Assembly: GCA_037179515.1 (NCBI GenBank)
Contig: JAXCGZ010019182.1
Location: forward strand, 1 to 64,000
Reading direction: 5' to 3'
Source of the DNA: Halocaridina rubra
Lineage: Eukaryota > Arthropoda > Malacostraca > Decapoda > Atyidae
Length of the DNA: 64,000 nucleotides
The first letter of the stretch is position 1; each line of letters begins with the position of its first letter. A program made the translations under genes and the position numbers. Positions 35,263 through 48,009 of this stretch are shown here, one piece after another. A model generated the notes under the pieces. It was not told the DNA's origin, searched no databases, and worked only from the letters and a program-made list of their open reading frames with translations.

Positions 35263-35859
35263 ATAGTAAATTTAAAGCATATATAAATCTGCATATAAGT
35301 AACACACTACACTTCAATAATTAGCTGTACTATTTGTAATTACGTAAAAATGGTTATTATTGCTTTGTTTGTGTATAATAATTTACATATCAGTAATTAA
35401 AGGACTATTAGTAGTGTTATTTCTGGAATATCCCATATATTAATTGGATAAGAAGTGCAAGCCCCGCCTCATATTCTTTTACAGCGTTGTCAATTTAGTG
35501 TTTTTATGTTACTTTATCACCAAGAAATATAGCCACAACGTCGCATGTCTTTTTTTTAGGGATTTTCTATAAGGAAAAGAGACCCGGCAATGAATAATTA
35601 GGGTTAGTAAGATAATTTGTTGTTTTAGTCTAACATGCAATTCCCAGGCTTAGCATAGCAGCATTTAGCTAATGAGAATAGTTTTAGATATTTATTCAGT
35701 CGCTATTCAGAAACTGAATATAAAAGAGATGCATAACAAAGTACCAGGAAAAAGCCCATTTACCCAAAGAATGCTTGAACTTCACGTAGGGACTACTCTA
35801 AAGTTTTTGAGGTAGAAAAATGTTATGACTACTTTTGCCTATATGAAACGACCTACCAA

Positions 35860-36010
35860 TATTTGATGGAAGAAGAGAAATGCCAAATAGAAGATGGAGA
35901 GACTTCGTCCAGGAAAATGTGAGAGAACAAAATAGGAATTTAGGATACTGCGAATAAGACTTAAATGGAAGAGACTAGCTAATAACAGCGATTCCACGTG
36001 AAAGTGAGAT
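35860..36010 (+). mobile_element. Short LINE pol C-terminal fragment
   Basis: Translation gives GRREMPNRRWRDFVQENVRE, a stop-interrupted DLNGRD and then LITAIPR. This resembles the common C-terminal RWRD...RD...LI..DP segment of RTE-type LINE pol proteins. It is interrupted by two stops and truncated on both sides. Confidence 0.5.
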
Positions 36011-38150
36011 TATGCTGCAAGAGGAGATCAACATTTGATAGATGCATTAGTCAGTGATATATAAAAAAAATAATTTATGAATGTGGGTAGGTCAGTGGTA
36101 GACTGCGCAAGTCGAGAAGTGACTGACGGAGTTGTGAGCATACCGGGGGGCATTAGAAAGGTCATCCAATCTTAATTCCCCAGCTCCAAAATGATGCGTC
36201 CACTCCACTGGAATGGGGACTATAATTGTGACACACAGCACCATGCATTCTTTCTTGAGTTATTTGTAAGCTGGTTGTGGAGACCCGGTAGAAAAATTCT
36301 AAAATAATGCAAGATGAAATAACAGTGTGGAAAAAGTGATAAAGAAAGAAAAATTATCTCCTGCATTAATATTTATAGGTCAAAATAGACTATCGATAAA
36401 GGATATGACAGAATAAATGTGATTTATGACAACTAGCAAAATGTTTATACAGTATTGAAATGGATTAAAATGAATGATCTAGGAAGTTAGTTAATTAGAA
36501 AATATTTCGGCAATCCATCATTAAAAGAAAAGTGGGTGTAAATGAACCAGTACTTTTATCGTTTAATCATACTAGTGTTGTAAAATCGCATTTTCATTTT
36601 AGCGATTTTTTAAATTAATGTAGCTGAACATCCTTATTTGTAACACTGCATCTGCCCACGTCTCTGCCAATCATCAGTCTTCCTTAGATTGTCAGGGAGG
36701 TGAGGCACGTTTGTGTGACTGTTAGTAACTTGGATTTTTTTTTTAATTCTTGCTGAAATTGTTGATTTATGTACTTTGATCACTGAAGGTTACGGCAATT
36801 GAAAGCATCTGTGTGCTAAGTGATTAACGGTTGATGGTAAAAGTGCCTTTTGCTTTCTTTCTTACCTTAATCCGTTTTGCATTCAGTTGTCTAAAAGGTC
36901 TTCGCTACTGGGGTGGGCCCCATCCCCAGTTTAAATTAATAAGGTAATTATTGCGTTTGCTTATGAAGTATTGGTAATTTGAAGTGGGCTGAGGTTATCA
37001 GCTCAGATTAAGTTAATATGAAGATTAAATATAACTTTCTAATATTTTTATGTAATTTACGCTAGCACTAAAGCACCTTTATTTTTATTAACCAATGCTT
37101 TGATCTCATATTTCAATAAATACTCCTTATGGTATGTGATCGATATTTGCTATATTTTAATGTAAATTTTTGAGTAATATTGAACTAGGTGCAGACTCGG
37201 TATTCCGGGGCCTCCCCATCAATACTAACCTGAGCAAAGTTTGTATCTTCTTGTTGGGGAACTGAGATTCGGATATTTTTTAAGTAACTGAAAGGTAAGT
37301 TTATATTTTACATGTTTGGGTTCCGTAGTTTAGTCACATAGACTTTTCGAATGGGATGGACACTTCGTGCACTGGGAGATTAAGGCTGGATGCCCTTTGT
37401 AACGCCCCACGGTGGACTCAAGCACATGATGATGACTTTCCTAGTCAAATATTAACCACTACGCTGCTGCGGTCCCCAAATATTTACAATATATAGTTGG
37501 TGGATAGTAAAAAGGGAATATTGTTTTTTTTATATATGGGAGGTTATGACCTGGATTTCATGGGTTGCAAATATCCACCCACACCCCTGCAGTCTGGATG
37601 TTTTGCCCCTCCAAAGTTGGTTAGGTTAGAGCTACTGTGGGGAAGTTTAATCTTCGCTTGCCAGCTACAATTTAATCAAACCAAATGCAGTATAGTGATA
37701 GAAAATGCTTCCTTTTTAATCCGGTGAATTGCATTCTAAATATATAGAAGTGTATGTAGCTAATTTATACTTGCATTTGAAAATTCTTTTTAAGTATTAT
37801 AATTATTCATTGATGTGTGTAATCTACTTTTCCCTGAACGCATTTTCTACTTACATTTTTACTCAACCTAAAGGTAATTAATATTATATATGGCTAAATT
37901 CAATTCTTGGGTAAGAGACATTCGGTATACAGATATTGAAGTGCAGCATTTATTGCTGGTTAACGTAAATGCTAATTGAACTATAGCTTACAGTGGTTGG
38001 CTTGTTTATTATATCACCCTTTGGCTTGTTCATTACCTTTGTGAGTCTACCATGACGTCAGACTATTCCATTTCTCTCCAGCATGGAGGCGAGATGTCTT
38101 TGAATATTCATATGTTTTTCCAGCACTTTGAAGTAGGTGCCCAGGAATTT
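36011..38150. other. Intergenic DNA with SINE-like debris
   Basis: 36110-36240 and 37370-37480 carry tail-like segments (gaaaggtcatccaatcttaa; ttaaggctggatgccctttg, then acgccccacggtggactc). 36620-36760 and 37190-37270 are somewhat more G+C-rich but show no open frame with a recognisable domain. No gene called. Confidence 0.45.
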
Positions 38151-38156
38151 TCCTGA

Positions 38157-38189
38157 TTATTATTATTATTATTATTATTATTGTTATTC

Positions 38190-38221
<32 letters not shown>
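38157..38221. repeat. Interrupted (ATT)n microsatellite
   Basis: Two ATT runs separated by gttattcttatt, directly abutting the RT fragment that follows. Confidence 0.92.
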
Positions 38222-38560
38222 TGTGAGAAATATTTAGCAAAGGGTAAGGATGTGTATTTTGCATTTTTGGATTTGGAGAAAGCGTATGATAGAGTTGATA
38301 GAGAGGCAATGTTGAATCTTTTGAGGTTATATGAAATTGATGGTAGACTGTTACAAGTAGTGAAGAGTTTGTATGAGGGCAGTAGAGCTTGTGTTATGGT
38401 AGGGAATGAAGTTAGTGAGTGGTTTCCAGTGAGTGTGGGACTGAGACAGGCATGTGTGATGTTACAATGGGTGTTCAATTTGTATATTAATGGAGTCGTA
38501 AGAGAGGTGAATGAGCGAGTACGTAATCGAGGTTTGAGAATGGTAGATATAATTTTTTTA
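38222..38560 (+). mobile_element. RTE-like reverse transcriptase fragment
   Basis: Open frame encoding CEKYLAKGKDVYFAFLDLEK followed by AYDRVDREAMLNLLRLYEID, VKSLYEGSRACVMVGNEVSE and WFPVSVGLRQACVM. FLDLEKAYDRVDR is RT motif A with its catalytic Asp, and VGLRQAC replaces the usual VGLRQGC (Gly to Ala). It is cut off before the YxDD box at about 38560. Dead fragment. Confidence 0.85.
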
Positions 38561-38639
38561 CTCACAATACTCTGCAGGATTTATTATTTAGGAAAATTTT
38601 GTTTGTTTTATACTTTAGTCGCGAGTCTTATGAACATAT

Positions 38640-39570
38640 GCAAAGGAAGCTATGTGTACTTGAGGTGCAGTCATAGGTTAAAGAGTGTGGGTGACAAAAC
38701 AGTGTTTTGAGGAACTCTCTTTATAAAGTTTTTGATGTTTGATGACTGACCAGCAAATAATACGTGTGCACACCTGCCTGAGAAGTAATTGGCCAGCCAT
38801 CTTTTTGTGTTATTGTACAAGTTTTTGTTGAAAGCGTTATTTGTTAGGTTATGTTGGGATGGCGTCGAAGCCGTTGCTTTTGTCTAATGTGACAAATGTC
38901 CATTGGTGTGTGCTGGCTAAATTAATTTGTTAGGTCTGTAAGTAGGGTGTTTGTGGCACGTAATATTCCGAAATGAGGTTATGACTGGGCTAAGGGAATG
39001 AGAGGTGTTATTTGTTGCAGTGTTAGTTGTTTAGTGACTTTAGATAAGTGCAGAGTAGTGTACTGGGCCTATGTGAAGAGGGTAGTGTGGAGTTTTTGTT
39101 GCGTTTGGAGATTGTGATAATAACACTGTGCATCCCTATGTTGGGTATTTTGGAGTTTGAGTAGCTGTATGTTTGATGAATGACCAGCAAATAATACCAT
39201 CTTTTTGTGTTATTGTACAAGTTTTTGTTGAAAGTGTTATTTGTTAGGTTATGTCGGGGATGGCGTCAAAGCCGTTGCTTTTGTCTAATGTGACAATAAA
39301 TGTCCATTGGTGTGTCCTGGCTAAATTAATTTGTTAGGTCTGTAAGTAGGGAGTTTGTGGCACGTAATAGTCCAAAACGAGGTTATGACTGGGCTAAGGG
39401 AATGAGAGGTGTTATTTGTTGCAGTGTTAGCTGTTCAGTGACTAGATATGTGCAGAGTAGTGTACTGGGCCTATGTGAAGAGGGTAGTGTGGAGTTTTTG
39501 TTGCATTTTGAGATTTTGATAATGACACTATGCATCCCTATATTGGGTATTTTGGTGTTTGAGTAGCTGT
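38640..39570 (-). mobile_element. Antisense LINE RT fragment containing a ~0.4-kb tandem duplication
   Basis: On the minus strand, translation with frameshifts gives NNTKRWLANYFSGRCAHVLF, then SSNIKNFIKRVPQNTVLSPT and LFNL. Upstream pieces include PNIGMHSVIITISKRNKNST and HRPSTLLCTYLKSLNN. These are RT motifs from before motif A through motif B. The DNA is a tandem duplicate: unit 1 is 38737-39170 and unit 2 is 39171-39570. Unit 2 lacks about 35 bp (gtgtgcacacctgcctgaga region) present in unit 1. Otherwise the units are very similar. Confidence 0.75.
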
Positions 39571-40189
39571 AGTCTGATATGACAGTGTATGCTTGTATGT
39601 CTTTTTGTCCCAGGTGTCTAAGGATTATGTTGCATATTTTATCAGGGGTTGTTACTTGTGTTACTTGTGTTATCAGGGGCCACAGGCAGACGAGTGCACA
39701 AGCTTGTTGATCGTGTGCTTTGTAGTACAGTGTTTCAAACAGACATTTTTGTAAGCAACTTTCAAATTAAATTGGCACTAACTAAATGGTTATCTTCGAC
39801 TTTGTGCATGATAGTGGTTTACTTTCACTGTAGAGTAATTTTAGTAATACGAGTAATACTGCTATTTATCAGATGCATTGTTTGATTTGCAAGTAGGATT
39901 TTATTTATTCCTTACTTAAGGGGCACAAGAATATGTATAGTGTTAGCACCAGTCATATACTTCTGCTTTGTTCTGGGGAAATGTTTAGACTTTATATTGT
40001 TGATCACGAAGTTAAACACAAAATCTTAACATGAAAAGTATATAAAATTTTGCTTACTGTGGAGATAAAAGTTAAATGTGTTTGTGTTTAAAGAATCTAT
40101 CAGATTTGATTGCCATTGTCATGTATGGATACCATTTCAGATAATGAAAGCAATATGAGAAGAGGACTTTCTTCTTATTATTTATTCAC
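39571..40189. other. Intergenic, nothing recognised
   Basis: AT-rich sequence without splice-consistent coding segments, inverted repeats or known element ends. Confidence 0.45.
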
Positions 40190-40290
40190 TCAGGATAACG
40201 ATCATATCTGCCAAAACCAAAGTCTTCGCATGAAGGCACCGTCCTAGCTCTTACTATAAATAGGAGTCTGTGATGTAAAACTGATTGCAT
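40190..40290 (+). mobile_element. SINE family 2 fragment
   Basis: Shares with the full copy catatctgccaaaaccaaag, ggcaccgtcctagctcttac and ggagtctgtgatgtaaaact. It is diverged and lacks the tRNA-like head. Confidence 0.75.
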
Positions 40291-41437
40291 CGCTGATCGT
40301 ATATAAAAATTAGTTCTCTTTATATTCACAGAGGAAACAAAGACGACAAATAAGAAATGTCGTATTTCGCTAGAGAAGATGGCATCCATCTTAATTGCAC
40401 CTGCGATACCTTCGCTGTAGTGGTGAGTTTCTTATTCGTACGCCTTGCTTGTTTTCATAAAATCCGTAACTTTAATGACACATATATCTCTGCATCCTAT
40501 TTTCATCATTAGGTTCACTAAAATATGAATCATTTCATTCACTTGGTTATTAAATTATAATATTGGAGTATTGAAGAGTAGTACTGTACTGTAAAGGACA
40601 GAATAACTACATCAATAAAGAACTGAGCCACAAAAATGGTGATCAACAAATGAGAACCTTTTATCCCGAAAATTCAAGTGACTACTATCGAAGTGGGAAA
40701 TAATGAAGCTTTTAGGGAGGAATATTTTGGATATGAAAGTTATTTGATATTAATGAAAAGGAGAAATTGACTGCACTATATAACCTCTATGTTACCAAAT
40801 AGGTTCCCCTGCTGGTGCCATCTCCTCTTTAGTCGTTGACTTTTCCAGCTGGGCTTTTGCATGTCTAATAATAATAATAAAAAAAATGATCATAGAATAT
40901 CTTACAATTCCTTTGTTTTTATTTTATGAACGGGAAGGGCTGTCTGGTCCTCAGTGCATGCATTTTAGCCATGGCAAGAGGAATATAATAATTTATAAAA
41001 AAATTTTGTAGTGTTAGTATAATTTACGAATAATTTAGTTCTTTATTGTATTTATTGTGGATGTGATTTAAAGCATAAACATTATGCCTTGTATTAATCT
41101 TTCTTTGTTATGATTAGGGAGTATGGGGTTTCTGCTGTGAGAATATAAAGAATTTGTTGGGAATAAATATCACAGAGACATATGTACGACTACTCAAACT
41201 GTGAGATTTCAGCTCGTGTATCTAACTTTAGTCAACCGTTGCTCGTATCAGTATCTGTTCGTATACTGTTTTATGCGTCAGTGTTAATCCCTATTATGGT
41301 GTGGACTAACAGTTTTAAGCTATAAGGGAGTTACTGCTGGATTCTGCCCTTCCTAGCAGCTTGTGGTGAGCTCCAACACGGGATTGTCATTACCCAAGTC
41401 CCTTTCTCTAACTGCTGAGGTGTCCACTGACAATTAA
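40291..41437. other. Intergenic, one weak tail-like block
   Basis: 41330-41390 (tgctggattctgcccttcct, then agcttgtggtgagctccaac) resembles other retroposon tails here. Nothing else recognised. Confidence 0.4.
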
Positions 41438-41610
41438 TTACTACATAAAACAAATTATACAAAATTAATGAAGTTTGATACAGTAATAATAATGTAATAA
41501 TTAAGTACAGTACAGTAATACATACATTAATGCATGGGTAGATAATAGATAGGTTTTAGTTCGTATCTGTGAATGTTCTTAACTCGGTTCTTTGTAAGTA
41601 GGGGAGTGTC
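41438..41610 (+). mobile_element. MITE copy D, right half
   Basis: It has the MITE interior (actacataaaacaaattata, then tgcatgggtagataatagat) and a right end ggggagtgtc. The reverse complement of that end, gacactcccc, is closer to the left-end form of copies A and C than to their right ends. The left half is missing. Confidence 0.68.
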
Positions 41611-43050
41611 AGTAGCAAGTCCTGCAATATGTGTATGTACATCAAGATATATTTATATTTATTACAAAATTAAAAACTATTCACAGTATTTATATTTTGT
41701 AAGTTATTCTATATCATATGACAATAGAGCATTTTCTCTGATAACATACAAACATACATAACACTTCTCAAGAGTCTTTCAAGTATAGAAGTGCATGAAT
41801 TGACCACCATAGGATCAATGCCAGTGTTTAATGATTTCTCGTCCTTACAGTGTGATGTTGCCTATTCTCTGGATTGGATGTCAAGAATGTTTTGTTTTTT
41901 GACGAGACTTAAATGCATTTCATCGCTACCGTGACACGAAGTTGGATTCACTGGAGCAAACTGTATTGTAAGTATCGTTTTCTTGCATTATTGCAATTTT
42001 TTTTTTTACTGGTAATTATCAGAGGATATAAGGTTTGTTTATTGTCTCTTTATCTCATATACAGTATATACATTATATATATATTAATACCTCAGAGCTA
42101 GGCATGGATTTCCATCAAACTTGATAGCAGAGGAAGAGCCTGGGCATCAAGAAAACATTGAGATGAAGAAAAAGTAGAAGTTTAAGGACAAGGCAGCTAT
42201 AAGAGAATAAATTCTCCTCTTTGCTTGGCGGTACCTTTATAGCCTATCACTCTTTTTATTTACGTCATGATAATCTTGAGAGTTGCTTGCAGGCTGGCTA
42301 ATGGTCTCTGTTTGAGACTTTTAAGATATGAATAATATCTTGAGAATGAGCTCACATAGGTTACATATCAGCATTGTGTATTGTAAAAAATATTTGATAC
42401 TTGTTGAGATGAGTAACCTCCTGATTCCCTTCTGAAGTTAAATAACCGCTCAAATCGTTAGGTTAAGTGCCTTGCCTTTTGAATATGAAAAACTCTAGAG
42501 CTGTCCTTTCATTATTTTTCTTTCACATTTGAATATTTAAGTTTGCACTAGCAGTCACCAAAGAGGAGAGATAGAGAAATTACACTTTATGGATATTCAG
42601 TATATATAGGAGATGTGCTGATATACCTTTGGGATTAGAGGAGTGTCACAGAAATGTATTGACAAAAGTTACTGAAGGGTCATACCAATTTACTCTGTGG
42701 ATGACCCAAGCTGGGTTGTTGGGGGATTGTTGGTAGGCCTCTATACCATAGGAGCTAAGAGGAGTGCTTGAGGCATATTAGCTTCTAGCAGATGTCCATG
42801 CTTTGAACTCAGCCACCCCATAAGGGGCATTGCGGCCATTTTATATGATTGAATGATATAATCCTTATTTACAGATTGATATTCTATATCCAAGTTTATT
42901 TTCAGGTTTTAATACGCCTCCTCACGCTCTGTTAAAAGTCTGCAATGATTTATGAAGTTTCTGCATTTTACCTCACAATGCATTTGAAGTTGCAATGTGG
43001 AATTGAAGCTCAAGATGAATTTAGGAACTCCGTATAGAGATATAAATGTG
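41611..43050. other. Intergenic, nothing recognised
   Basis: AT-rich; short open frames only, with no domain or splice-consistent continuation found. Confidence 0.4.
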
Positions 43051-43231
43051 GCCACAGTGTTACAGTGGTAGCCCTTGTGACTTTGATGCGTTAAGTCGAG
43101 GGTTTGCGGCACACCACGATCTGGGGTTAGAAAGGTCATTCACTCAGGGTAATTATCACAGTTGCCTAAACCAAGTCCTTTGCAAAAGGCACCATCCTAG
43201 CTCTTAGTAGAAAAGGGAGTATGTGGCATGT
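43051..43231 (+). mobile_element. SINE family 2 copy with degenerate tRNA-like head
   Basis: The head acagtggtagcccttgtgac and aagtcgagggtttgcggcac echo A- and B-box positions. The body has tttgcaaaaggcaccatcct and the tail ttagtagaaaagggagtatg, then tggcatgtaaat. It matches the family at 52129-52322. Confidence 0.72.
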
Positions 43232-43683
43232 AAATATGATGTCCCTCTTTTTTTTTTGGAATTGGTTTTTATCAATTTCTGATGGGTTAATATTCATTTA
43301 AGTACACTTATCTATTGTAAGTACACTTATCTATTGTACCAAAATATTTATCCTGTCTAAGTGAATTTCCATAGCTAATTGTTGATGTGGGTCTGTCTGT
43401 ATGTAGATATTATTTATAGTTTTCAGAATCTCATCGTAGAAAAGTTCTACATGAAGGTAAGGTTGTATGGATTAGACAGATTAACTGTGCTCGATGAAAA
43501 TTACATTGGTTTTTTAGGGAGCAAGCTAAATGTTGCAGAAGTTAATAATTTTCTTCATCTTATATACTTATATATATATTTTTATATGATGGCAAATGTT
43601 TAGGGTACCTTGATTGATTTTTTTGCAGGACAATGCAATATTTAACTTCAAATTTCCTTTAGGTTATTGCAGAATATTATATT

Positions 43684-43850
43684 AATATTTTCCATTGGAT
43701 TTTATATAGGATTATACAGGACCTTAAAGTAATATTTTCCATTGGACTTCATATAGGATTATACAGGACCTTAAAACAATATTTTCCATCGGATTTCGTA
43801 TAGATTTTTGTTGGACTTGCAATCAGTATTTTCCATTGAATATATATATG
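43684..43850. repeat. ~48-bp tandem repeat, about 3.5 units
   Basis: Repeated taatattttccattggattt followed by tatataggattatacaggac and cttaaa. The first two units are nearly identical; the third and the partial fourth are diverged. Non-coding. Confidence 0.85.
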
Positions 43851-45821
43851 GGCATTTCAAGTGGCAGAACATATACAGCAGACTATTTGTAATGACTTAA
43901 TATCGAGAAAGTATTTTTATTTGCTTTTATTGAATTACATATGTTGTAAAACTTTTACATCACTTTTGATCTTGAAATAGCTTGAGTATGTATAGTATTT
44001 ATGTTTCATATTCGTCTCTGTAGAGCATTATCTTTGCATTAAGTTAGACCACCATGTCTGAATCCATTAATATAGAGTCATGCAGTCCAAAGTTAGCCTT
44101 CAAAAGCAACTATAAATTTTAGGTTAATGATCATGGCTAGAAATAGGAGAATTCTGTTATTTAGGCAGAAAGCTTTCTTCATACTCTGCAGATGAAAAAG
44201 TAAAGAAGCACCGGTGAGGTAACTTACCATGTTTTCAAGAGGTAGGTTTATTATTGCTTATTCAACTATTGAAGGTATTTAATGTTTTGTGGGCTATTTT
44301 AGCAATGTTTTAATAGGGTTTTGTGAAGCTGAAAGGGATTGTCCTTTAGCTTATGAATTGTGCCTTTGGGCATCCTGTCATTAGCTGCAATATGCCATGA
44401 AGGGAGACCGGGACTGTAGGCTTGTCTGGTAACTGTCTTGTACTGGTGCTCTCTTAAGTTAAGAATTATGCACTGCCGGGAGGGATAAATTAATATATGA
44501 TGGACTCATAGATCAATATGTAAAACGGGTCAATTCCCTGGTTTTGCAATCTGTGTAGTCTTGATATTGGCGTATGGTAGGAGGCTGGCCCAAACCCGAC
44601 TTGAAGACTCTGGCTAAGACTGAGGTTAGTCTTGAGGAATTCGCCATACGTTTTCAGTCTAGTTTACCCAATCGGCTTGGCATACGGTTACACTGAGTTC
44701 ATGATGCAAGGGAAGGAACACGAGGACGGTCTGCTAAGCTTGCCCTGCGTGGCATAGTGTTAAGTGAAGGCTGTGAATGCTCTTAGGCACAAAACTTTTG
44801 CTATTTTAAATGGGTCATATTCAGAGGTATTGAAAAGCCCAATTTTTGTAAAAGTGTAAATGTAATTTTAGTGAATCCAATATTGGACTACTGTAATAAC
44901 CTTCAATTTTGTGGGTATGCAAGCATCGATATGCCAGACTGTTTTAACTGCTAAGGCTAAAATTAATGACAGTATGAAGGCATTTATGGGTAATATGCTA
45001 TTAGCTTCAGATTTGTGCTGCATTTATGTGGTCCTAAACGAGTTAATAGTTGAATGAGTGTAGTTTCATAATGTATATGTATTTTGATCATATTCAAAAT
45101 TTATGCAGCGAATATAATTATCAATAAATAAGTGTTAGCAATATGAAAATAATTCCATTTCTTGCTTCTCTTCTATTGGAACATAGGAAAGACCGTCCGA
45201 ATACATCTCCAAAATACCTCCTTGGTACACCATTACTAGACTATTATTTCATCATGCAAACTAAAGGTGAATGGAATTGAGGTGTCTTTAGCATAATCAT
45301 TGATTATCTTGCTCTTTATCCTTTTCTCCTAATGGCAATATATAAAGATTTTGGGATTCCTAGGTCAAAATGGCCACTTGTGCTCAATAATTTATATCCG
45401 GCTTCTTTGAGAAAGATAAAAATAAACTTGCAGTTCATATTTCAGGTTAATTTTAACTATTTTTCTGTTAGCGCATACTTTTTTTGTATTTTCTTTGTTT
45501 GCCTATTTTTATATAGAATATTCTATTTATTACATTCATTATTGTTGTGGCACATTGTGGTACTTACCTGTAGTGATCCCCTTTTTGCTTGTAAATCCTG
45601 AAACCCTGTTTGATTTTCTCAGGTATCTAATTTTGATTCTGTGCTTTTCTGTATTTTTGTAGGGGAGAAAATGTTTTTGCGCAAGTTTTAATTTCGTCAT
45701 TAATGGTTTAAATGTGTCATCGTCAACAGTTTTTGGCTTCTCCTGTCATGGCTTGCCACAGTGGACTAGTCCTCTTCGTATTGCCCTATCTCCAGCCTCC
45801 TCCCTTCACACAGGAGTCACT
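43851..45821. other. Intergenic, no gene called
   Basis: 44400-44770 is more G+C-rich and may be an unrecognised repeat. 45710-45820 precedes the LINE 5' junction and is open in frame with it, but shows no homology to the other LINE copy. No supported exon. Confidence 0.4.
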
Positions 45822-47178
45822 GGAGTCGGGGGAGATTCCAAGATGCTGGAAACAAGCAAATGTGATACCTATCTTCAAAAAGGGAAGGAGGGATACGGCT
45901 CTGAACTATAGACCAGTTTCCTTGACCAGCATAGTTTGCAAAGTTATGGAGAAACTACTAAGGAAACATCTCTCTCTTCACTTGGAATCCTTCAACTTTT
46001 TGTCAGTGAGGCAACATGGCTTCAGAGAAGGTAGATCAACAGTAACAAACTTATTAGAATTTTATGATGAGGTAAGCCAAATCCTACAGGAAAGAGAGGG
46101 CTGGGCAGACTGCATATTCCTAGACTTCCAGAAAGCGTTTGACACTGTTCCACATGGGAGACTTATTAGGAAGCTGCAATCAATGGCTAGAATAGGTGGG
46201 AATGTTTTGGAATGGATAAAAACTTACTTAGAAGGAAGGGAACAGAGGGTTAGAGTAAGACACTCAGTGTCTGAATGGAGAAGAGTTAGTAGTGGAGTTC
46301 CACAGGGTTCAGTTTTAGGGCCACTTTTGTTCCTTGTATATGTAAATGACCTACCAGAGTCTGTAAATTCATTCATGAATATGTTTGCAGATGATGCAAA
46401 GATTGTGAAGAAAGTAAAAAACGAGAACAATGGTAGAGAACTTCAGGAGGATCTAAATAATCTGTATGAGTGGTGAGAAAAGTGGCTAATGAAATTCAAT
46501 ACTTCAAAATGTAAGGTAATGAGAATGGGTACAAGTGCAAGAAGGCCCAAGCTTGACTACTCGGTGGCTGGAGTACAACTTCAAGAGACAGAAAATGAGA
46601 GAGATCTAGGAGTAAACATACTGGCAGATTTGTCTCCAGAAATACATATAAATGGCATAGTAAGGGCAGCATATGCATTCTTATCAAATGTAAGGGTAGC
46701 CTTCAGGCACATGGACAAGGAAATGTTTAGAAATATTTATGGAACCTATGTGAGGCCAAAACTCGAATATGCAGCCCCCTTTTGGAATCCGCACTTGAAA
46801 AAGCACATAGCTAAGCTTGAAAAAGTTCAAAGACATGCCACGAAACTGGTGCCACAAATACGCTATCTCAGTTATGATGAGAGGCTGAGGGAATTAGACT
46901 TACCATCACTCGAAGCTAGAAGAGTGAGGGGGGATATGGTGACAGTCTTTAAGTTCCTTCATGGTTATGATAGAGTGGATAGGGATCGATATTTTGATAT
47001 GGCTGGCTCTAGAACTAGAGGTCATAGTTTGAAGCTTGGTAAGAAAACTTCTTTGCAGGATGTAAGGAAATACTTTTTCAGTGTAAGAGTAGTTGATAAT
47101 TGGAATTGGCTAAGCGAGGAGGTAGTTAATGCTATCTCAATCCATAGTTTTAAGGACAGGTATGATAAGTATCACTAA
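45822..47178 (+). pseudogene. LINE reverse transcriptase, open except for one TGA
   Basis: Motifs in order: [70 protein letters not shown] (catalytic Asp), [20 protein letters not shown] and MNMFADDAKI (catalytic DD). A single in-frame TGA at 46474-46476 (NLYEW*EKWLMKF) corresponds to a Ser codon TCA in copy 1. The frame then continues to a stop at 47176-47178, through KLEKVQRHATKLVPQIRYLS and MAGSRTRGHSL. It is much better preserved than copy 1, which suggests a younger insertion. It is not autonomous because it lacks the endonuclease. Confidence 0.88.
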
Positions 47179-47255
47179 GTATAAAATGGAACCGATGAGG
47201 AGACGGGAAGATACGAGCTTTGGGCTCTCTCCCGTAAACACAATTAGGTAATCAC
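45822..47255 (+). mobile_element. CR1-like LINE copy 2, 5'-truncated
   Basis: It becomes homologous to copy 1 at agtcactggagtc (about 45823) and ends with the tail 14-mer aattaggtaatcac at 47242-47255. The truncation removes the endonuclease and the start of RT. It abuts, by about 240 bp, the large inverted repeat that follows. No target-site duplication found. Confidence 0.88.
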
Positions 47256-48009
47256 ACTACACTTCCTCTCCATGTCCATACATCTCCGTTTTTATTACCT
47301 CTCCCCCTTTTGCCTTGCGTCTCCATCCTCATCATCTTTCTCCTAGTATATCCCTCATCCTTCCTCAGGTCATACCCAAACCATCTAATGAAATCTTGTT
47401 TGAATCACATTTTCTGTAACTGCAAAGAGAGTTACATTCTTATGTCTTTGGTATCTAATATTGACTCATAGCTAAGCGATTATTGTTCGTAGTGTTATGT
47501 ACAGTTTTGCCTTGTCTACATTCTGGCGAGTTTATATAGTTTCTTATTGTCTTAAGAGTTACGTTTGGCACTACATCTTAATTCTTTCACTCACAAAGCT
47601 GTACCTTCTTAAAAGTTACTTAAATGTAACAGTACAAAACATGCTCACTGTTTTCTAGTACTTCCTTCTCCATAGATTTGCAAAGCTACTTTTGTTTCTT
47701 GCCAATAATGTATCTGGGTACATCATGACTAGTGAATTCTCTTGTGTTTGTTTTTACAACCTCAGGGTCTAAATGTTTTAAGTAATTCTGTACTTATTAC
47801 TTTCTAAACAAATTCTCATCATATTATAAGGTATATCTCCTTTAGGCTTGTGTAAGACGATTTGTAACTACCATGTATTGCCGACTGGTACATTAATACT
47901 TATCCCTTGACTTTCCAACTTTATTTCTTTTTTGATGTGTAGAGCTTTTGTGTACTGTATTGTTTTGTGTTTCTCAATATAGTATATATTTATCTTGTAG
48001 TTGTACCTT

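Noticed and set aside
44400..44770. Non-coding RNA gene (G+C-richer block with short inverted segments)
   Set aside because: No recognisable snRNA/snoRNA boxes or promoter; more likely an unclassified repeat.
45712..45821. Host exon upstream of the LINE RT
   Set aside because: It is open only by chance in front of the LINE frame; no homology, splice signal or domain.
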